Assembly: GCA_015978205.1 (NCBI GenBank)
Contig: JADWMM010000003.1
Coordinates: forward strand, 1-64,000
Origin: Alkaliphilus sp. NP8
GTDB taxonomy: Bacteria; Bacillota; Clostridia; Peptostreptococcales; Natronincolaceae
Direction of reading: 5' to 3'
Length of the DNA stretch: 64,000 bases
Below, one piece after another: positions 53,093 through 62,944 of this stretch. Below the pieces are notes generated by a model, which saw nothing but the letters and a program-made list of their open reading frames with translations, ran no database searches and was not told where the DNA came from. Position 1 is the stretch's first letter, and each line of letters begins with the position of its first letter. The translations under genes were made by a program, and so were the position numbers.

Positions 53093-53097
53093 TAAAT

Positions 53098-53140
53098 TAA
53101 AGACTCGGAAAAAACTATTCTTCCGAGTCTTTAATTTTGT
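53098..53140 (+). terminator. Terminator after NCS2 permease
   Basis: A 13-bp stem (AAAGACTCGGAA...TTCCGAGTCTTT) with a loop of about 10 bases is followed by AATTTTG. Confidence 0.9.
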
Positions 53141-53274
53141 ATAGATATTTTTTTATAAAGATTATGTGAATATGAAGTAATAGAATAAGAAATAATTATT
53201 AAAGAGTATTTGAATGACTTTATTAGTAAATTTAAATATTACCATACAATAGCAATAATAAAAGGAGTATGCAC

Positions 53275-54612
53275 ATGGAAATATATCCAAATCTGATTAA
53301 TGGAGTATTAAATGAAGATAAAGATGTAATAAATGAGCTTATGCATCTTACTTATTCAGTAGATATTGCTACTGCATTAAAAGGACTTAAAAATGAGGAA
53401 ATATTAAAGTTTTATAATTTAGTAGAGGAGAAATCTATGGCAGATATTTTGGCAAAGGCAGATGTTGTAATGCAAGCAAGGATATTGAGTGTTCTTGATT
53501 ATAGCCAAATTATAGGTTTGTTTTATTACATGTCAAATGATGATGTAGTAGATATACTAGAAAATATTTCTATAGGAATGAGAAAAAAACTGCTAAACCT
53601 TATGAAGAAAGAGGATACTAGCTTAATAGAAGAGTTATTAGGATATGATTCTGATAGTGCTGGTGGAATCATGACAACTGAATATATAGCTTTATCTGAA
53701 GAATTAACAGTAGCAGAAGCTTTAAACAAAATTAAAGATATAGGACCTAAAACAGAATTAATAGAAACTATATTTATAGTAGACAAGCAAAAAAAATTAA
53801 TAGGAACTGTAGATTTACGTAATATATTATTAGCTTCGTCAAATCAACAATTAAAAAGTATAATGAGAAAATTACTTGTATATGTTTATGCAGGAACAGA
53901 TCAAGAAGAGGTAGCGAGATTAGTTTCAAAGTATGATTTAAAAGGAATTCCTGTAGTTAATCAGAATGAAATATTATTAGGAATTATAACTGTAGATGAT
54001 ATCATTGATGTTATGGTAGAAGAGCACATGGAAGATATTTTACGATTAGGTGGAGTTAGTGAAGAAGAAAATATAAGCACAACACTAAGAACGTCAGTAA
54101 AAAAAAGATTACCTTGGTTACTTATAAATTTAATTACAGTGTTTTTAACAGCTTTTACTATAGGATTGTTTGAAGATATAATAGATCAAGTGGTAGTGTT
54201 AGCAGTTGTTATGCCTATAGTATTAGGTATGGCAGGCAATGCAGGAACTCAAACATTATCAGTAGTTATTAGAAATATTTCATTAGGAGAAGTAAATTTA
54301 AGGCAAAATTGGAGACTTGTTTTCAAAGAGATATTTTTAGGAGGAGTTAATGGGGCTATTACTGGAATTATTACAAGTGTAATACTATACATATTGTATG
54401 GTAATTTATATATTAGTTTAATCGTATTTATATCATTAGTAGGAAGTTTAGTAATAGCAGGATTATTTGGTTTCTTAATACCATTAGTATTAAAACTTAT
54501 GAAAGCAGATCCAGCCTTAGCTTCATCCATTTTTTTAACAACAGCTACAGATGTGCTTGGAGCTTTGGTATTTCTAGGTTTAGCAAGACTATTTTTACCT
54601 TTGCTTATCTAA
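53275..54612 (+). CDS. mgtE: Magnesium transporter MgtE
   Basis: This 445-aa Mg2+ channel has, in order: the acidic MgtE N domain (about 1-125), two CBS domains (about 130-250) and five membrane helices (about 280-445) with the pore motif VLGMAGNAGTQT (about 320-331). CBS and N domains gate the channel by intracellular Mg2+. I chose ATG 53275, seven bases after AAAGGAG, over ATG 53269, which is too close to the SD. No Mg-sensing riboswitch was recognised in the short leader. Confidence 0.95.
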   Translation: MEIYPNLINGVLNEDKDVINELMHLTYSVDIATALKGLKNEEILKFYNLVEEKSMADILAKADVVMQARILSVLDYSQIIGLFYYMSNDDVVDILENISIGMRKKLLNLMKKEDTSLIEELLGYDSDSAGGIMTTEYIALSEELTVAEALNKIKDIGPKTELIETIFIVDKQKKLIGTVDLRNILLASSNQQLKSIMRKLLVYVYAGTDQEEVARLVSKYDLKGIPVVNQNEILLGIITVDDIIDVMVEEHMEDILRLGGVSEEENISTTLRTSVKKRLPWLLINLITVFLTAFTIGLFEDIIDQVVVLAVVMPIVLGMAGNAGTQTLSVVIRNISLGEVNLRQNWRLVFKEIFLGGVNGAITGIITSVILYILYGNLYISLIVFISLVGSLVIAGLFGFLIPLVLKLMKADPALASSIFLTTATDVLGALVFLGLARLFLPLLI

Positions 54613-54648
54613 GTTTCTTAATAAAATTTTAAGATAAAATTAAAGAAT

Positions 54649-54684
54649 GAGATCCTACATAATAAATAATATATGTAGGATCTC
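54649..54684. terminator. Bidirectional hairpin between mgtE and cysK
   Basis: A 12-bp perfect stem (GAGATCCTACAT 54649-54660 with 54673-54684) lies between convergent genes. T-tracts are weak, so termination efficiency is uncertain. Confidence 0.65.
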
Positions 54685-54693
54685 GTAAGTATA

Positions 54694-55626
54694 TTAATCT
54701 TCAAATAAAGGTGTAGATAAGTAGCGTTCACCAGTGTCAGGGAAGATTACAACAATATTTTTACCCTTATTTTCAGGGCGCTTTGCTATTTCTTTTGCTG
54801 CAACTAAAGCAGCTCCAGAGGATATTCCTAAAAGAAGGCCTTCTGTTTTAGCAAGTTCTTTTCCAGTATTAAAAGCATGTTCATTACTTACTGTAATTAT
54901 TTCATCATAAATTTCTGTATTAAGAGTATCAGGAACAAAGCCTGCGCCAATACCTTGAATTTTATGCGGTCCACCTTTGCCCTCTGAAAGAACAGGTGAA
55001 TCTATAGGTTCAACTGCTACAATTTTAATATCAGGATTCTTTGACTTTAAATACTCTCCAACACCTGTTATAGTTCCACCTGTTCCAATACCAGAAACAA
55101 AAATATCTACTTTTCCATTAGTATCTTCCCAAATTTCTGGTCCAGTTGTTTTTTTATGCATAGCTGGATTTGCAGGGTTAGAAAACTGACTTGGTACATA
55201 AGAATTTTCTATTTCTTTGGAAAGTTCATCAGCTTTATTGATTGCCCCTTTCATTCCTAAAGTACCGTCTGTAAGCACAATTTCTGCACCATAGGATTTT
55301 AACAGATTTCGTCTTTCTATGCTCATAGTTTCAGGCATAGTTATAATTATTCGGTATCCTCTTGCAGCTGCTACAGATGCAAGACCTATTCCTGTATTTC
55401 CACTAGTTGGCTCGATAATAACAGAGTTAGACTTTAGTAGTCCTTTTTCTTCTGCATCCACAATCATTGCATATGCAATTCTGTCTTTAACACTTCCAGC
55501 AGGATTGAAGTATTCTAATTTCCCTATTATATTTCCTTCTAAATCATATTTTTTAGTATAATTTGAAAGCTCTAAAAGGGGAGTTTTCCCTATAAGATCA
55601 GTTAAATTTTTATAAATATTTTTCAT
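54694..55626 (-). CDS. cysK: Cysteine synthase A
   Basis: This 310-aa PLP enzyme makes cysteine from O-acetylserine and sulfide. The PLP lysine is in [12 protein letters not shown] (about 41-52); TSGNTGIG (about 73-80) binds the substrate; [10 protein letters not shown] and ISSGAAL close the site. The length is standard. A GGAGGCAATT site precedes the ATG and a good sigma-A promoter lies 50 to 80 bases upstream. No T-box or S-box core was seen. It contrasts with the altered PLP domain at 50121. Confidence 0.95.
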   Translation of the reverse strand: MKNIYKNLTDLIGKTPLLELSNYTKKYDLEGNIIGKLEYFNPAGSVKDRIAYAMIVDAEEKGLLKSNSVIIEPTSGNTGIGLASVAAARGYRIIITMPETMSIERRNLLKSYGAEIVLTDGTLGMKGAINKADELSKEIENSYVPSQFSNPANPAMHKKTTGPEIWEDTNGKVDIFVSGIGTGGTITGVGEYLKSKNPDIKIVAVEPIDSPVLSEGKGGPHKIQGIGAGFVPDTLNTEIYDEIITVSNEHAFNTGKELAKTEGLLLGISSGAALVAAKEIAKRPENKGKNIVVIFPDTGERYLSTPLFED

Positions 55627-55678
55627 ATTAATTGCCTCCTTTTTAATTCATAGTAAAACGGTATGTTTATATGTGTTT

Positions 55679-55707
55679 ATTATATTACTTTAAATATAAA
55701 TTTTCAA
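55679..55707 (-). promoter_or_regulatory. sigma-A promoter of cysK
   Basis: On the minus strand TTGAAA (complement of 55702-55707) and exact TATAAT (complement of 55679-55684) are 17 bases apart. Confidence 0.7.
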
Positions 55708-55850
55708 TAGTTTTTACAAAACTTATAAATATATTTATTTCTGTGAAATCAATAATAGTATTATTTAAATTATATAGAAAAAATATGATATAATTATTAA
55801 AATTAATATATAGATGTTAAATATTATATTAATAAGAAGGGGTTGGGAAA

Positions 55851-57014
55851 ATGCGAAGTAAGGAATTATCTAAACAGTATAAGGATTATGTTATTAACCT
55901 TAGAAGAGAGTTTCATAAATATCCTGAACTTAGTTGGCAAGAATTTAGAACTTCTGAAAGAATAAAGGAAGAGTTAACAAATTTAGAGATACCTTTCGTG
56001 TCTATGGCAAAAACAGGGGTGGTTGCCACAATACAAGGAAGTGAAGAAGGAAAAGTAGTAGGCTTAAGAGCAGACATGGATGCTTTGGAAGTGAATGAAG
56101 CTAATGATGTTCCATATAAGTCTGTAAATGAAGGTATTATGCATGCATGTGGTCATGATGGACACGTAGCGATGCTATTAGGTGCAGCAAAAATTTTAAG
56201 TGAAATGAAAAATGAAATCAAAGGAAATATTAAGCTTTTTTTTCAACCTGCTGAAGAAGATATTGGTGGAGCAGAAAGAATGATAAAAGAAGGTTGTATG
56301 CAAGGGGTAAATAATGTGCTTGCAATACATTTATGGTCTGAACTTCAAACAGGAAAAGTGTCTGTAGAAAAAGGACCTAGAATGGCAGCAACGGGCAAGT
56401 TTAAAATTAAAGTTAAAGGTGTAAGTGGACATGGTTCTTTACCAAATCAAGGAATAGATGCTCTTGTAGCTGCTTCTTCTATTGTTATGGATCTTCAGTC
56501 TATAGTTAGTAGAGAAATTAGTCCTTTAGAATCTGCAGTAGTAAGTGTAGGTACATTTAACTCTGGTACAAGATATAATGTAATAGCAGGAGAAGCAGTA
56601 TTAGAGGGAACAACACGCTGTTTTAATAATGAAATTAGAAATGAATTCCCTAAAATTATAAAAAGAATTGTAGATAATACTTCAAATAGTTACCGTGTTA
56701 AAGCAGAGCTACAGTACATTAAGGGAGCTCCCCCTACTATTAATGATGCAAAATCATCTCAGCTTGCTGTTAATACTGTAGAAAAAATATTAGGATCAGA
56801 TGGTAATACTCAATTTCAAAAGACAACAGGTGGAGAAGATTTTGCTTATTTCTTAGAAAAAGCACCTGGACTCTTAGCTTTTGTTGGAGCTAGAAACGAG
56901 GAAAAAAGCTATACCTATGCACATCATCACGAAAGATTTAATATAGATGAAGATGCTTTAGAAATAGGTACAGCTTTATATGTTCAATATGCAATAGATT
57001 TTCTAAGCCGCTAA
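55851..57014 (+). CDS. M20 family amidohydrolase (N-acyl-amino-acid type)
   Basis: This 387-aa M20D metal-dependent amidohydrolase has GLRADMDALEVNE (about 75-87), MHACGHDGHVAMLLGAAKIL (about 101-120), FFQPAEEDIGGAERMI (about 134-149) and GGEDFAYF near the C-terminus. Relatives hydrolyse N-acyl-amino acids, hippurate, or auxin conjugates. The substrate is uncertain. AAGGGGTTGGG precedes the ATG. Its 3' end overlaps the convergent hemolysin-III gene by 12 bases with no terminator between. Confidence 0.88.
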   Translation: MRSKELSKQYKDYVINLRREFHKYPELSWQEFRTSERIKEELTNLEIPFVSMAKTGVVATIQGSEEGKVVGLRADMDALEVNEANDVPYKSVNEGIMHACGHDGHVAMLLGAAKILSEMKNEIKGNIKLFFQPAEEDIGGAERMIKEGCMQGVNNVLAIHLWSELQTGKVSVEKGPRMAATGKFKIKVKGVSGHGSLPNQGIDALVAASSIVMDLQSIVSREISPLESAVVSVGTFNSGTRYNVIAGEAVLEGTTRCFNNEIRNEFPKIIKRIVDNTSNSYRVKAELQYIKGAPPTINDAKSSQLAVNTVEKILGSDGNTQFQKTTGGEDFAYFLEKAPGLLAFVGARNEEKSYTYAHHHERFNIDEDALEIGTALYVQYAIDFLSR

Positions 57015-57674
57015 GTATAAAAATATACCTAAGAAATGAACTATACTAGCACTTAAAACGAATACATGCCAAATTGCATGATTATATGGGATTTTTTTTA
57101 TGCTATAAAATATTGTTCCTAAAGTATAAATTAATCCACCAACTAGAATCCAAACAAAGAATTTAAAAGATGTAGTTTGAATTATAGGCTTTATAGTAAA
57201 AACTGCTATCCAACCCATACCTAAGTATAAAGCCAAAGATAATTTTTTAAAGTTATCCATCTTTTTATAAGTAACTATTTTAAAGGTTATTCCTAATATT
57301 GCTATGGACCATACAGCTATTAAAATTCCAACTCTTAAATATCCGTCCATAGTAAGTAATGCAATAGGTGTATATGTTCCAGCAATAAATAAATAGATAG
57401 AAGAATGATCAAATATTCTAAGTATCTTTTTAATATTTTCATTAGGAATACTATGATAAAGAGTGGAAGATAGATACATTAGTATTATGCAAGTTCCATA
57501 TATAGCAAAAGAAACAATAGATAAAGGTTCACCATTTTTAATGGAATAAATAAGCAATATGGTAATTGCTATAATACCAAATATTACACCAATACCGTGA
57601 GTTATACAATTTGCTAATTCTTCTTTAAAAGTGTATCTTTTAGCTGATGTTGATTTTTCAAAATTATTTTTCAC
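57003..57674 (-). CDS. Hemolysin III / PAQR family membrane protein
   Basis: This 223-aa membrane protein has seven hydrophobic segments and the PAQR motifs EELANCITHGIGVIFG (about 18-33), STLYHSIPNENIKKILRIFDHSSIYLFIAGTYTPIAL (about 70-106) and HAIWHVFVLSASIVHFLGI (about 199-217). The conserved His and Asp residues form a metal site in relatives; members are annotated hemolysin III or YqfA, but their bacterial function is poorly known. No strong SD is visible on the minus strand. Overlaps the M20 gene tail by 12 bases. Confidence 0.85.
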   Translation of the reverse strand: MKNNFEKSTSAKRYTFKEELANCITHGIGVIFGIIAITILLIYSIKNGEPLSIVSFAIYGTCIILMYLSSTLYHSIPNENIKKILRIFDHSSIYLFIAGTYTPIALLTMDGYLRVGILIAVWSIAILGITFKIVTYKKMDNFKKLSLALYLGMGWIAVFTIKPIIQTTSFKFFVWILVGGLIYTLGTIFYSIKKIPYNHAIWHVFVLSASIVHFLGIFLYLAA

Positions 57675-57925
57675 AATATCACCAAACTTTCATATTTATA
57701 TATTTTACTTATATATAATATTATTATCTTTACTTATTATTATATATCAATGAATTATATTTTGTAGACTTATTTTAAATAATAAAGTAGTTAAGAACAT
57801 ATTAATTTACTTTAGCTACCTTATTATTTATTTTAACATAATTATGTATAAAAGTAATGTTAAAGAGAATATTAAAAGTAAAGATATATTAATAGTAACT
57901 TGAACGAAAAGTGAGGATAACAAAA

Positions 57926-59692
57926 ATGAAAAACATTAAAAAAATGATAGCTTTAATAATGACTTTAATATTGGTATTTTCAATAGGAGCATGTCAGCCA
58001 GAAGATGTTCCCGAAGATACTAATGATGAACAAGCTAAAGAAGGTATAAGTGGCATATTTGAAGGTGAATCAAATGGTAAAGGAGGACCATTTGTATTAG
58101 AAGTAACTTTAGAAAACTCTGAGATTCAAGATATTAAAATTTTAGAGAGTGAAGAATCAAGTTATACTGAGCCAGTTATTGCAGACCTAACAAATCAAAT
58201 AATAGAAACAAATTCTACAGATGTAGAAGTGGTTTCTGGTGCCACATTAACTACTAAAGCTATAACTGGTGCTGTAAAAGATGCTGTAAAAAAGTCAGGC
58301 GCGAGTTTAGTTGCAAAAGAAGTAACTGAAGAAGCTGAAAAGGCAGAAGATATTTCAACAGATATAGTTATTATAGGTGCTGGGGGCGCAGGTTTATCTG
58401 CAGCTATAGAAGCTACTAATGCAGATGCTAAAGTAATAGTTGTAGAAAAAAATGGATATATGGGAGGGAATACAAACTATGCTACTGGTGGTATGAATGC
58501 AGCTAATACAAAATACCAGCAGGATAAAGGTATACAAGATAGTCCAGAATTATATTATAACGATACATTAAAAGGTGGAAAAAATAAGAATGATGTATCT
58601 TTAGTGAAGGTTTTAACTGAAAAGGCAGCAGAAACTGTTTATTGGCTAGAGGAGCTAGGAGCAGAATTATCTGAAATTGGAAGATCAGGTGGACAAAGTG
58701 TAGATAGAATCCATAAAGGACCAGGAGGTATGCCTATTGGAACACATCTTATGGGTGTATTTACTGATCAAGTAGACAAACTTGATATTGAGGTTAGGTT
58801 AAACACTAAAGCAATAGATATACTTGGAGAGGATAATAAAGTAATAGGTATAAAAGTAGAAAATAAAGATGGAAATACATATAATATAAATGCTAAGGCT
58901 GTAATAGTAGCATCTGGTGGATTTGGTGCCAATGCAGAAATAGTAACTGAATATAATTCAGATTTAGAAGGATTTGGAACAACTAATCAGCCAGGAGCAA
59001 CAGGTGATGCTCTTGCTATGGTCGATAAATTAGATGTATCTTTAGTAGATATTAAGGAAATACAAACTCATCCTACGGTAGTTCCTATAATAAATGAGTT
59101 AATAACAGAAGGAGTTAGAGGAGACGGTGCTATTTTAGTAAACAGAGAGGGTAAAAGATTCATAAATGAACTTGAAACTAGAGACACTGTATCTCAAGCT
59201 ATATTAGCTCAAGAAGGCAAAACTGCTTTTTTAATCTTTGATCAGCAGGTAGTAGATACTGCAAGTGCTATTCAAAAATATAAAGATGCTGGATTATTGA
59301 CAGAAGCTGATTCATTAAAAGAATTAGCCCAAAAGCTTGATATAAATGATGAAGACATAGAGAATACTGTAAATACGTATAACCAATACTACAAAGATCA
59401 AAATGATCCAGATTTTAATAGAAGGAAATTACCTGTAGAAATTACAAATAAGCCATTTTATGGAGTAGAAATAGGTCCTGCTATTCATCATACTATGGGT
59501 GGAATAAAAATAAACACTAATACTGAAGTAATTAATAATTCAGGTAATGTTGTAGAAGGACTGTATGCCGCTGGAGAAGTTACAGGGGGTGTACATGGTG
59601 GTAATAGAATTGGTGGAAATGCAGTGACGGATATAACTGTATTTGGAAAAATTGCAGGAAGAAATGCGGCTGAAGCTGTAAAAAACAAATAA
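57926..59692 (+). CDS. Flavinylated FAD-dependent reductase lipoprotein
   Basis: This 588-aa exported protein has a lipoprotein signal ending FSIGAC (Cys about 22), an FMN_bind domain (about 43-125, covalent-FMN motif SGATLT), and a fumarate-reductase/FAD_binding_2 domain (about 143-585) with IVIIGAGGAGLSAAIEA, EKNGYMGGNTNYATGGMN, HTMGGIKIN and GEVTGGVHGGNRIGGNA. Relatives are periplasmic fumarate, urocanate or methacrylate reductases that respire organic acids, with electrons from membrane flavoproteins. The substrate is unknown. I chose ATG 57926; the in-frame GTG at 57911 is part of the SD (GTGAGGA). Confidence 0.9.
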   Translation: MKNIKKMIALIMTLILVFSIGACQPEDVPEDTNDEQAKEGISGIFEGESNGKGGPFVLEVTLENSEIQDIKILESEESSYTEPVIADLTNQIIETNSTDVEVVSGATLTTKAITGAVKDAVKKSGASLVAKEVTEEAEKAEDISTDIVIIGAGGAGLSAAIEATNADAKVIVVEKNGYMGGNTNYATGGMNAANTKYQQDKGIQDSPELYYNDTLKGGKNKNDVSLVKVLTEKAAETVYWLEELGAELSEIGRSGGQSVDRIHKGPGGMPIGTHLMGVFTDQVDKLDIEVRLNTKAIDILGEDNKVIGIKVENKDGNTYNINAKAVIVASGGFGANAEIVTEYNSDLEGFGTTNQPGATGDALAMVDKLDVSLVDIKEIQTHPTVVPIINELITEGVRGDGAILVNREGKRFINELETRDTVSQAILAQEGKTAFLIFDQQVVDTASAIQKYKDAGLLTEADSLKELAQKLDINDEDIENTVNTYNQYYKDQNDPDFNRRKLPVEITNKPFYGVEIGPAIHHTMGGIKINTNTEVINNSGNVVEGLYAAGEVTGGVHGGNRIGGNAVTDITVFGKIAGRNAAEAVKNK

Positions 59693-59732
59693 TTAATAGA
59701 AAGTATATTTTGGAGGTTTATTTAAAATAAAT

Positions 59733-59778
59733 AAAAAGTAGCTAAGTAAGTAATAGTATTTGCTTAGCTACTTTTTTA
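59733..59778. terminator. Bidirectional terminator after FAD reductase
   Basis: A 14-bp stem (59733-59746 with 59763-59776) has A and T runs on each side. It lies between the FAD reductase and the convergent DUF4349 gene. Confidence 0.88.
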
Positions 59779-59786
59779 TAATTATA

Positions 59787-60686
59787 TTATTTAAAATTTT
59801 GTCTTTTGTTGAAAATTTTATAGGCTATAATTACTACAATGCTAATAACCAATAAGTATGGTAAAGCGTATATAAAGGCGATTACGAAGCTTTCCAATCC
59901 TATTTTAAATGAATATAAAGAATCACTGATTGCATTAGTTATTTTATTTCCAAAATTTGTTTCTGTAGTTATTTCATTTGTAAGCTTTTCAACTTCTGAA
60001 ATATTTACAAAAACAGTGCTATATGAAATTTTATCATCCATATCTATTAAATTTTTAGTTAAGTTTTCTTTTTGATAAATAATATCACTTAATTGATTTT
60101 CTATAGTAATAATGTCTTCGATTTTATCCGCTTTCTTAAGAAGATCAAGCATTCTTTCTTCTTTAATATTCAAGAGATTTAATCTACTTTCAGTATCTTG
60201 ATATTGTTTTGTTATATCTTGTTTAGAAGTGCTTTCGGAAGTTATATTCCCAATAGCATCCATATCACTAATAAAATTATCAATGTTTTTCTTAGGTATT
60301 CTTATTGTATATTGACCTTGTTTGAATATTTTACTATTCTTATGGCTACTTTGAGAAATATTTGAGTTTTCGACATAACCATTATGTTCACTGATGATTT
60401 TATTTAGATTTTTAGTGGTAGAATTAAACTCTAGAGTTTCTAAAGAAATATGAATATTTGTGATTACTTTTGAAGGCTCTATATCATTAGTAAAATTTGT
60501 ATTTAACTTTGACTCTTCAGGCCTTAATATTTCTGAAGAAGAGTCTCTAGTAATACCTATATTATATGTATCATCTTGCATATGCATTTTCATTTGGCTG
60601 AAATTATTTGTATTAAAGAAAAAAGTAATAAAGGCAGCTAATAGAATCACTAGACTAGGCAGTACTATTCTTTTATTAATTTTCAT
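59787..60686 (-). CDS. DUF4349 membrane protein
   Basis: This 299-aa DUF4349 protein has an N-terminal anchor (about 8-25), an extracytoplasmic domain with a central beta motif (YTIRIPKKNIDNFISDMDAIGNI about 124-146), a coiled-coil (about 160-215; LLKKADKIEDIITIENQLSDIIYQKENL), and a C-terminal membrane helix (about 267-290) with a basic tail. Function is unknown. I chose ATG 60686, six bases after AGAGGTG; an in-frame GTG at 60695 lies inside that SD. Confidence 0.82.
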   Translation of the reverse strand: MKINKRIVLPSLVILLAAFITFFFNTNNFSQMKMHMQDDTYNIGITRDSSSEILRPEESKLNTNFTNDIEPSKVITNIHISLETLEFNSTTKNLNKIISEHNGYVENSNISQSSHKNSKIFKQGQYTIRIPKKNIDNFISDMDAIGNITSESTSKQDITKQYQDTESRLNLLNIKEERMLDLLKKADKIEDIITIENQLSDIIYQKENLTKNLIDMDDKISYSTVFVNISEVEKLTNEITTETNFGNKITNAISDSLYSFKIGLESFVIAFIYALPYLLVISIVVIIAYKIFNKRQNFK

Positions 60687-60770
60687 TTTTTTCACCTCTT
60701 TGTTTTATTATTTTAGACGATTATTTTTTATTTTTGTTCCTTTTTTAAAACATATTATATTTTAAATTTT

Positions 60771-60820
60771 AAAATGGTACTTTAATATAGATCTAGTCTA
60801 AATAAAAGTACCATTTTTAC
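60771..60820. terminator. Terminator between sulfurtransferase and DUF4349 genes
   Basis: A stem of about 13 bp (AAAATGGTACTTT with AAAGTACCATTTT) surrounds a loop of about 22 bases and has T/A runs on both sides. On the minus strand it ends the sulfurtransferase transcript before the DUF4349 gene. Confidence 0.75.
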
Positions 60821-60826
60821 ATTTTT

Positions 60827-61657
60827 TTATTTATTTTTAATGATTATATTATCATCATAGCTAATCCAATCACTATAACTACCTACATATAGTTTAGGTT
60901 TAAGCCCAATTTCCTCCATAAATAGGAAATTTACTGTTCCAGTTATACCTGATCCACAATGAACTATTATTTCATTGTATTTATTTAATGATTCAAAGTA
61001 ATCTTTTAATTTTTGTATAGACATTATATTGCCATCTTTAACTAAATTAGTCCAAGGATAATTTAAAGCATTAGGAATATGACCAGCTATTTTATCTAAA
61101 GGTTCTACTTCTCCTGCATATCTTTCAGGAGATCTAGAGTCTACTATTGCTATATTATCAGAATTAGTAGCTGATTTTACATGCTCCATTTCTACTTTTA
61201 TAGAATTATCTATATTTACATCCAAATCATTAGATGGAGTAGGAGTGATTATTTTATCAGTTAATTCTAGATTATTTTGAATCCAGTGGTTTAATCCCCC
61301 TTCTAAAATAAATATATCTTTTTTACCAATATATTTTAGCATCCACCAAAGCCTACCTGCCTTAGCTAAACTTCCGTCGTCATATATGACTATTATAGAA
61401 TCATTATTAACACCTAAGGATTTCATATGTTCAGCAAATCTATTAATGTTTGGAAGAGGGTGTCTACCTCCGTGAACACCAGGCTTATCAGCTAAAGCAT
61501 CTTCAAGAGATATAAAGTGAGCTCCCTTAATATGATTCTTTTTGTATTCTAAAAAATCGGGACTAGTCTTGTCTGAACTTTCTCTAACATCAAAAATAAT
61601 TAAATCTTCTCTGTTCATATTAGTAATTAGCCATTCTTGAGATACAATATTTTTCAT
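60827..61657 (-). CDS. Thiosulfate/3-mercaptopyruvate sulfurtransferase
   Basis: This 276-aa protein has two rhodanese domains (about 1-132 and 150-276). The catalytic C234 lies in HCGSGITG, which matches 3-mercaptopyruvate sulfurtransferases (CGSGVTA) better than thiosulfate rhodaneses (CRKGVTA). It transfers sulfane sulfur to an acceptor, linking cysteine breakdown to sulfur trafficking. I chose ATG 61657 after TGGAGGTAATT; the in-frame ATG at 61669 is part of the SD. Confidence 0.88.
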   Translation of the reverse strand: MKNIVSQEWLITNMNREDLIIFDVRESSDKTSPDFLEYKKNHIKGAHFISLEDALADKPGVHGGRHPLPNINRFAEHMKSLGVNNDSIIVIYDDGSLAKAGRLWWMLKYIGKKDIFILEGGLNHWIQNNLELTDKIITPTPSNDLDVNIDNSIKVEMEHVKSATNSDNIAIVDSRSPERYAGEVEPLDKIAGHIPNALNYPWTNLVKDGNIMSIQKLKDYFESLNKYNEIIVHCGSGITGTVNFLFMEEIGLKPKLYVGSYSDWISYDDNIIIKNK

Positions 61658-61748
61658 AATTACCTCCATAATATTATTATTTTTAAAATTATACCCATTT
61701 ACTATATTATATAATAATTATTTATTGAAAACTGTAGATATAAAAATT

Positions 61749-61781
61749 AATCTGAGTAAAATATATTACTTCACTCAGATT
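61749..61781 (-). terminator. Terminator of the CDF transporter gene
   Basis: A 9-bp stem (AATCTGAGT 61749-61757 with 61773-61781) is followed on the minus strand by a T-rich run. Confidence 0.7.
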
Positions 61782-61801
61782 GATATTAGTTATATAAATA
61801 T

Positions 61802-62698
61802 CTAAATATTGTTTTGCTTAATAGTGTAAGGGTCTACATGAACCATTACATCCTTTACATTTTGTATTTTTTCTTTAATTATAAATTCAACTCTTTCTGC
61901 AATTTCATGACCTTCATAAACATCTATAAAAGGGTCTACACATATAGTAATATCTATAAGAATCTGAGTTCCATGTTTTCTAGCTCGCATATCACCTATG
62001 TCTTTAACTTGAACTTGGTCTAATATAATTTGCTTTGTTTTATCAATTTCATCGGTATGTATTGAAACATCTATTAATTCTTGGGAACAATCTTTAAAAA
62101 TATTTATACCGACTTTTATTACAAGTAAAGATACAATTAAACCACCTAAAGAGTCTAAAATATATATTCCATATTTAGCCCCTAATACTCCAACAAAAGA
62201 AGCAACGGAAGAAAGAGCATCTGAACGATGATGCCATGCATCAGCTATTAGTGCAGGACTTTCATGTTTTTTACCTACTTTGAAACAAAGTTGATATTGC
62301 ATTTCTTTAATGAGTATAGAAATAAAAGCAGCAGATAAAGCGAAGTAGCTAAAAAACACTTCATTTCCATTTAATATGGATTTAAAAGCATTATATCCGA
62401 TCTGTGCTCCACTGTATATTAATATGATAGAGAGTAAAAATGTTGTTACTGTTTCAATTTTTTCATGACCATAATGGTGCATTTCGTCCCTAGGCTTTTT
62501 AGCCATAGTCATTCCTATAATAACACCTACAGATGTTATTACATCAGAACCGGAATGCAGTCCATCTGCTATAAGAGAAGTACTGTTAGCAGTTTTGCCT
62601 GCTATTACTTTAATAAGTAATAGAAATATATTTAAAACAATAGTTATCATTAATACTTTGTTAATATCATTTTTTTTAACTTTGTTTTTATCAATCAT
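61802..62698 (-). CDS. Cation diffusion facilitator (metal efflux)
   Basis: This 298-aa CDF transporter has six membrane segments and a C-terminal metallochaperone-like domain (about 205-290). The transport site is visible as ADGLHSGSD (about 44-52, D-x3-D) and ADAWHHRSD (about 151-159, D-x3-D). The first site's HxxxD pattern is typical of Zn/Fe/Mn members, but the metal cannot be assigned. I chose ATG 62698 after GAGGTGG; the in-frame GTG at 62707 is within the SD. Confidence 0.9.
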   Translation of the reverse strand: MIDKNKVKKNDINKVLMITIVLNIFLLLIKVIAGKTANSTSLIADGLHSGSDVITSVGVIIGMTMAKKPRDEMHHYGHEKIETVTTFLLSIILIYSGAQIGYNAFKSILNGNEVFFSYFALSAAFISILIKEMQYQLCFKVGKKHESPALIADAWHHRSDALSSVASFVGVLGAKYGIYILDSLGGLIVSLLVIKVGINIFKDCSQELIDVSIHTDEIDKTKQIILDQVQVKDIGDMRARKHGTQILIDITICVDPFIDVYEGHEIAERVEFIIKEKIQNVKDVMVHVDPYTIKQNNI

Positions 62699-62914
62699 AA
62701 ATACCACCTCATTATTATCAATTGAAATATATATAATGCTATTATATGATTTGAATTAACAATTGTAAACACTAAAATTACATTATTTTTAAAAAATATT
62801 ATATCTAACTTATATTATCAATTGATAATATGTTTCGTAGTAAAAGTAATATTAAGTCTAATTTAGAGAGAAGTTTTGAACCTTTAAAAATTATAATGTA
62901 TTTAAATTACCTAA

Positions 62915-62944
62915 TGAAAAAAGACAGCTGTTTATAGCTGTCTT
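62915..62944 (-). terminator. Terminator of trpP, overlapping its stop codon
   Basis: On the minus strand a 9-bp stem (AAGACAGCT 62936-62944 pairing with 62921-62929) is followed by TTTTTT. The 5' arm is inside the last codons of trpP. Confidence 0.85.

Noticed and set aside
53141-53274. Mg-sensing (M-box or ykoK) leader before mgtE
   Set aside because: The leader is short and AT-rich and lacks the conserved core sequences.
60460-60765. 101-aa plus-strand frame
   Set aside because: It is antisense to the DUF4349 gene and its promoter region, with hydrophobic low-complexity sequence and no good ribosome site.
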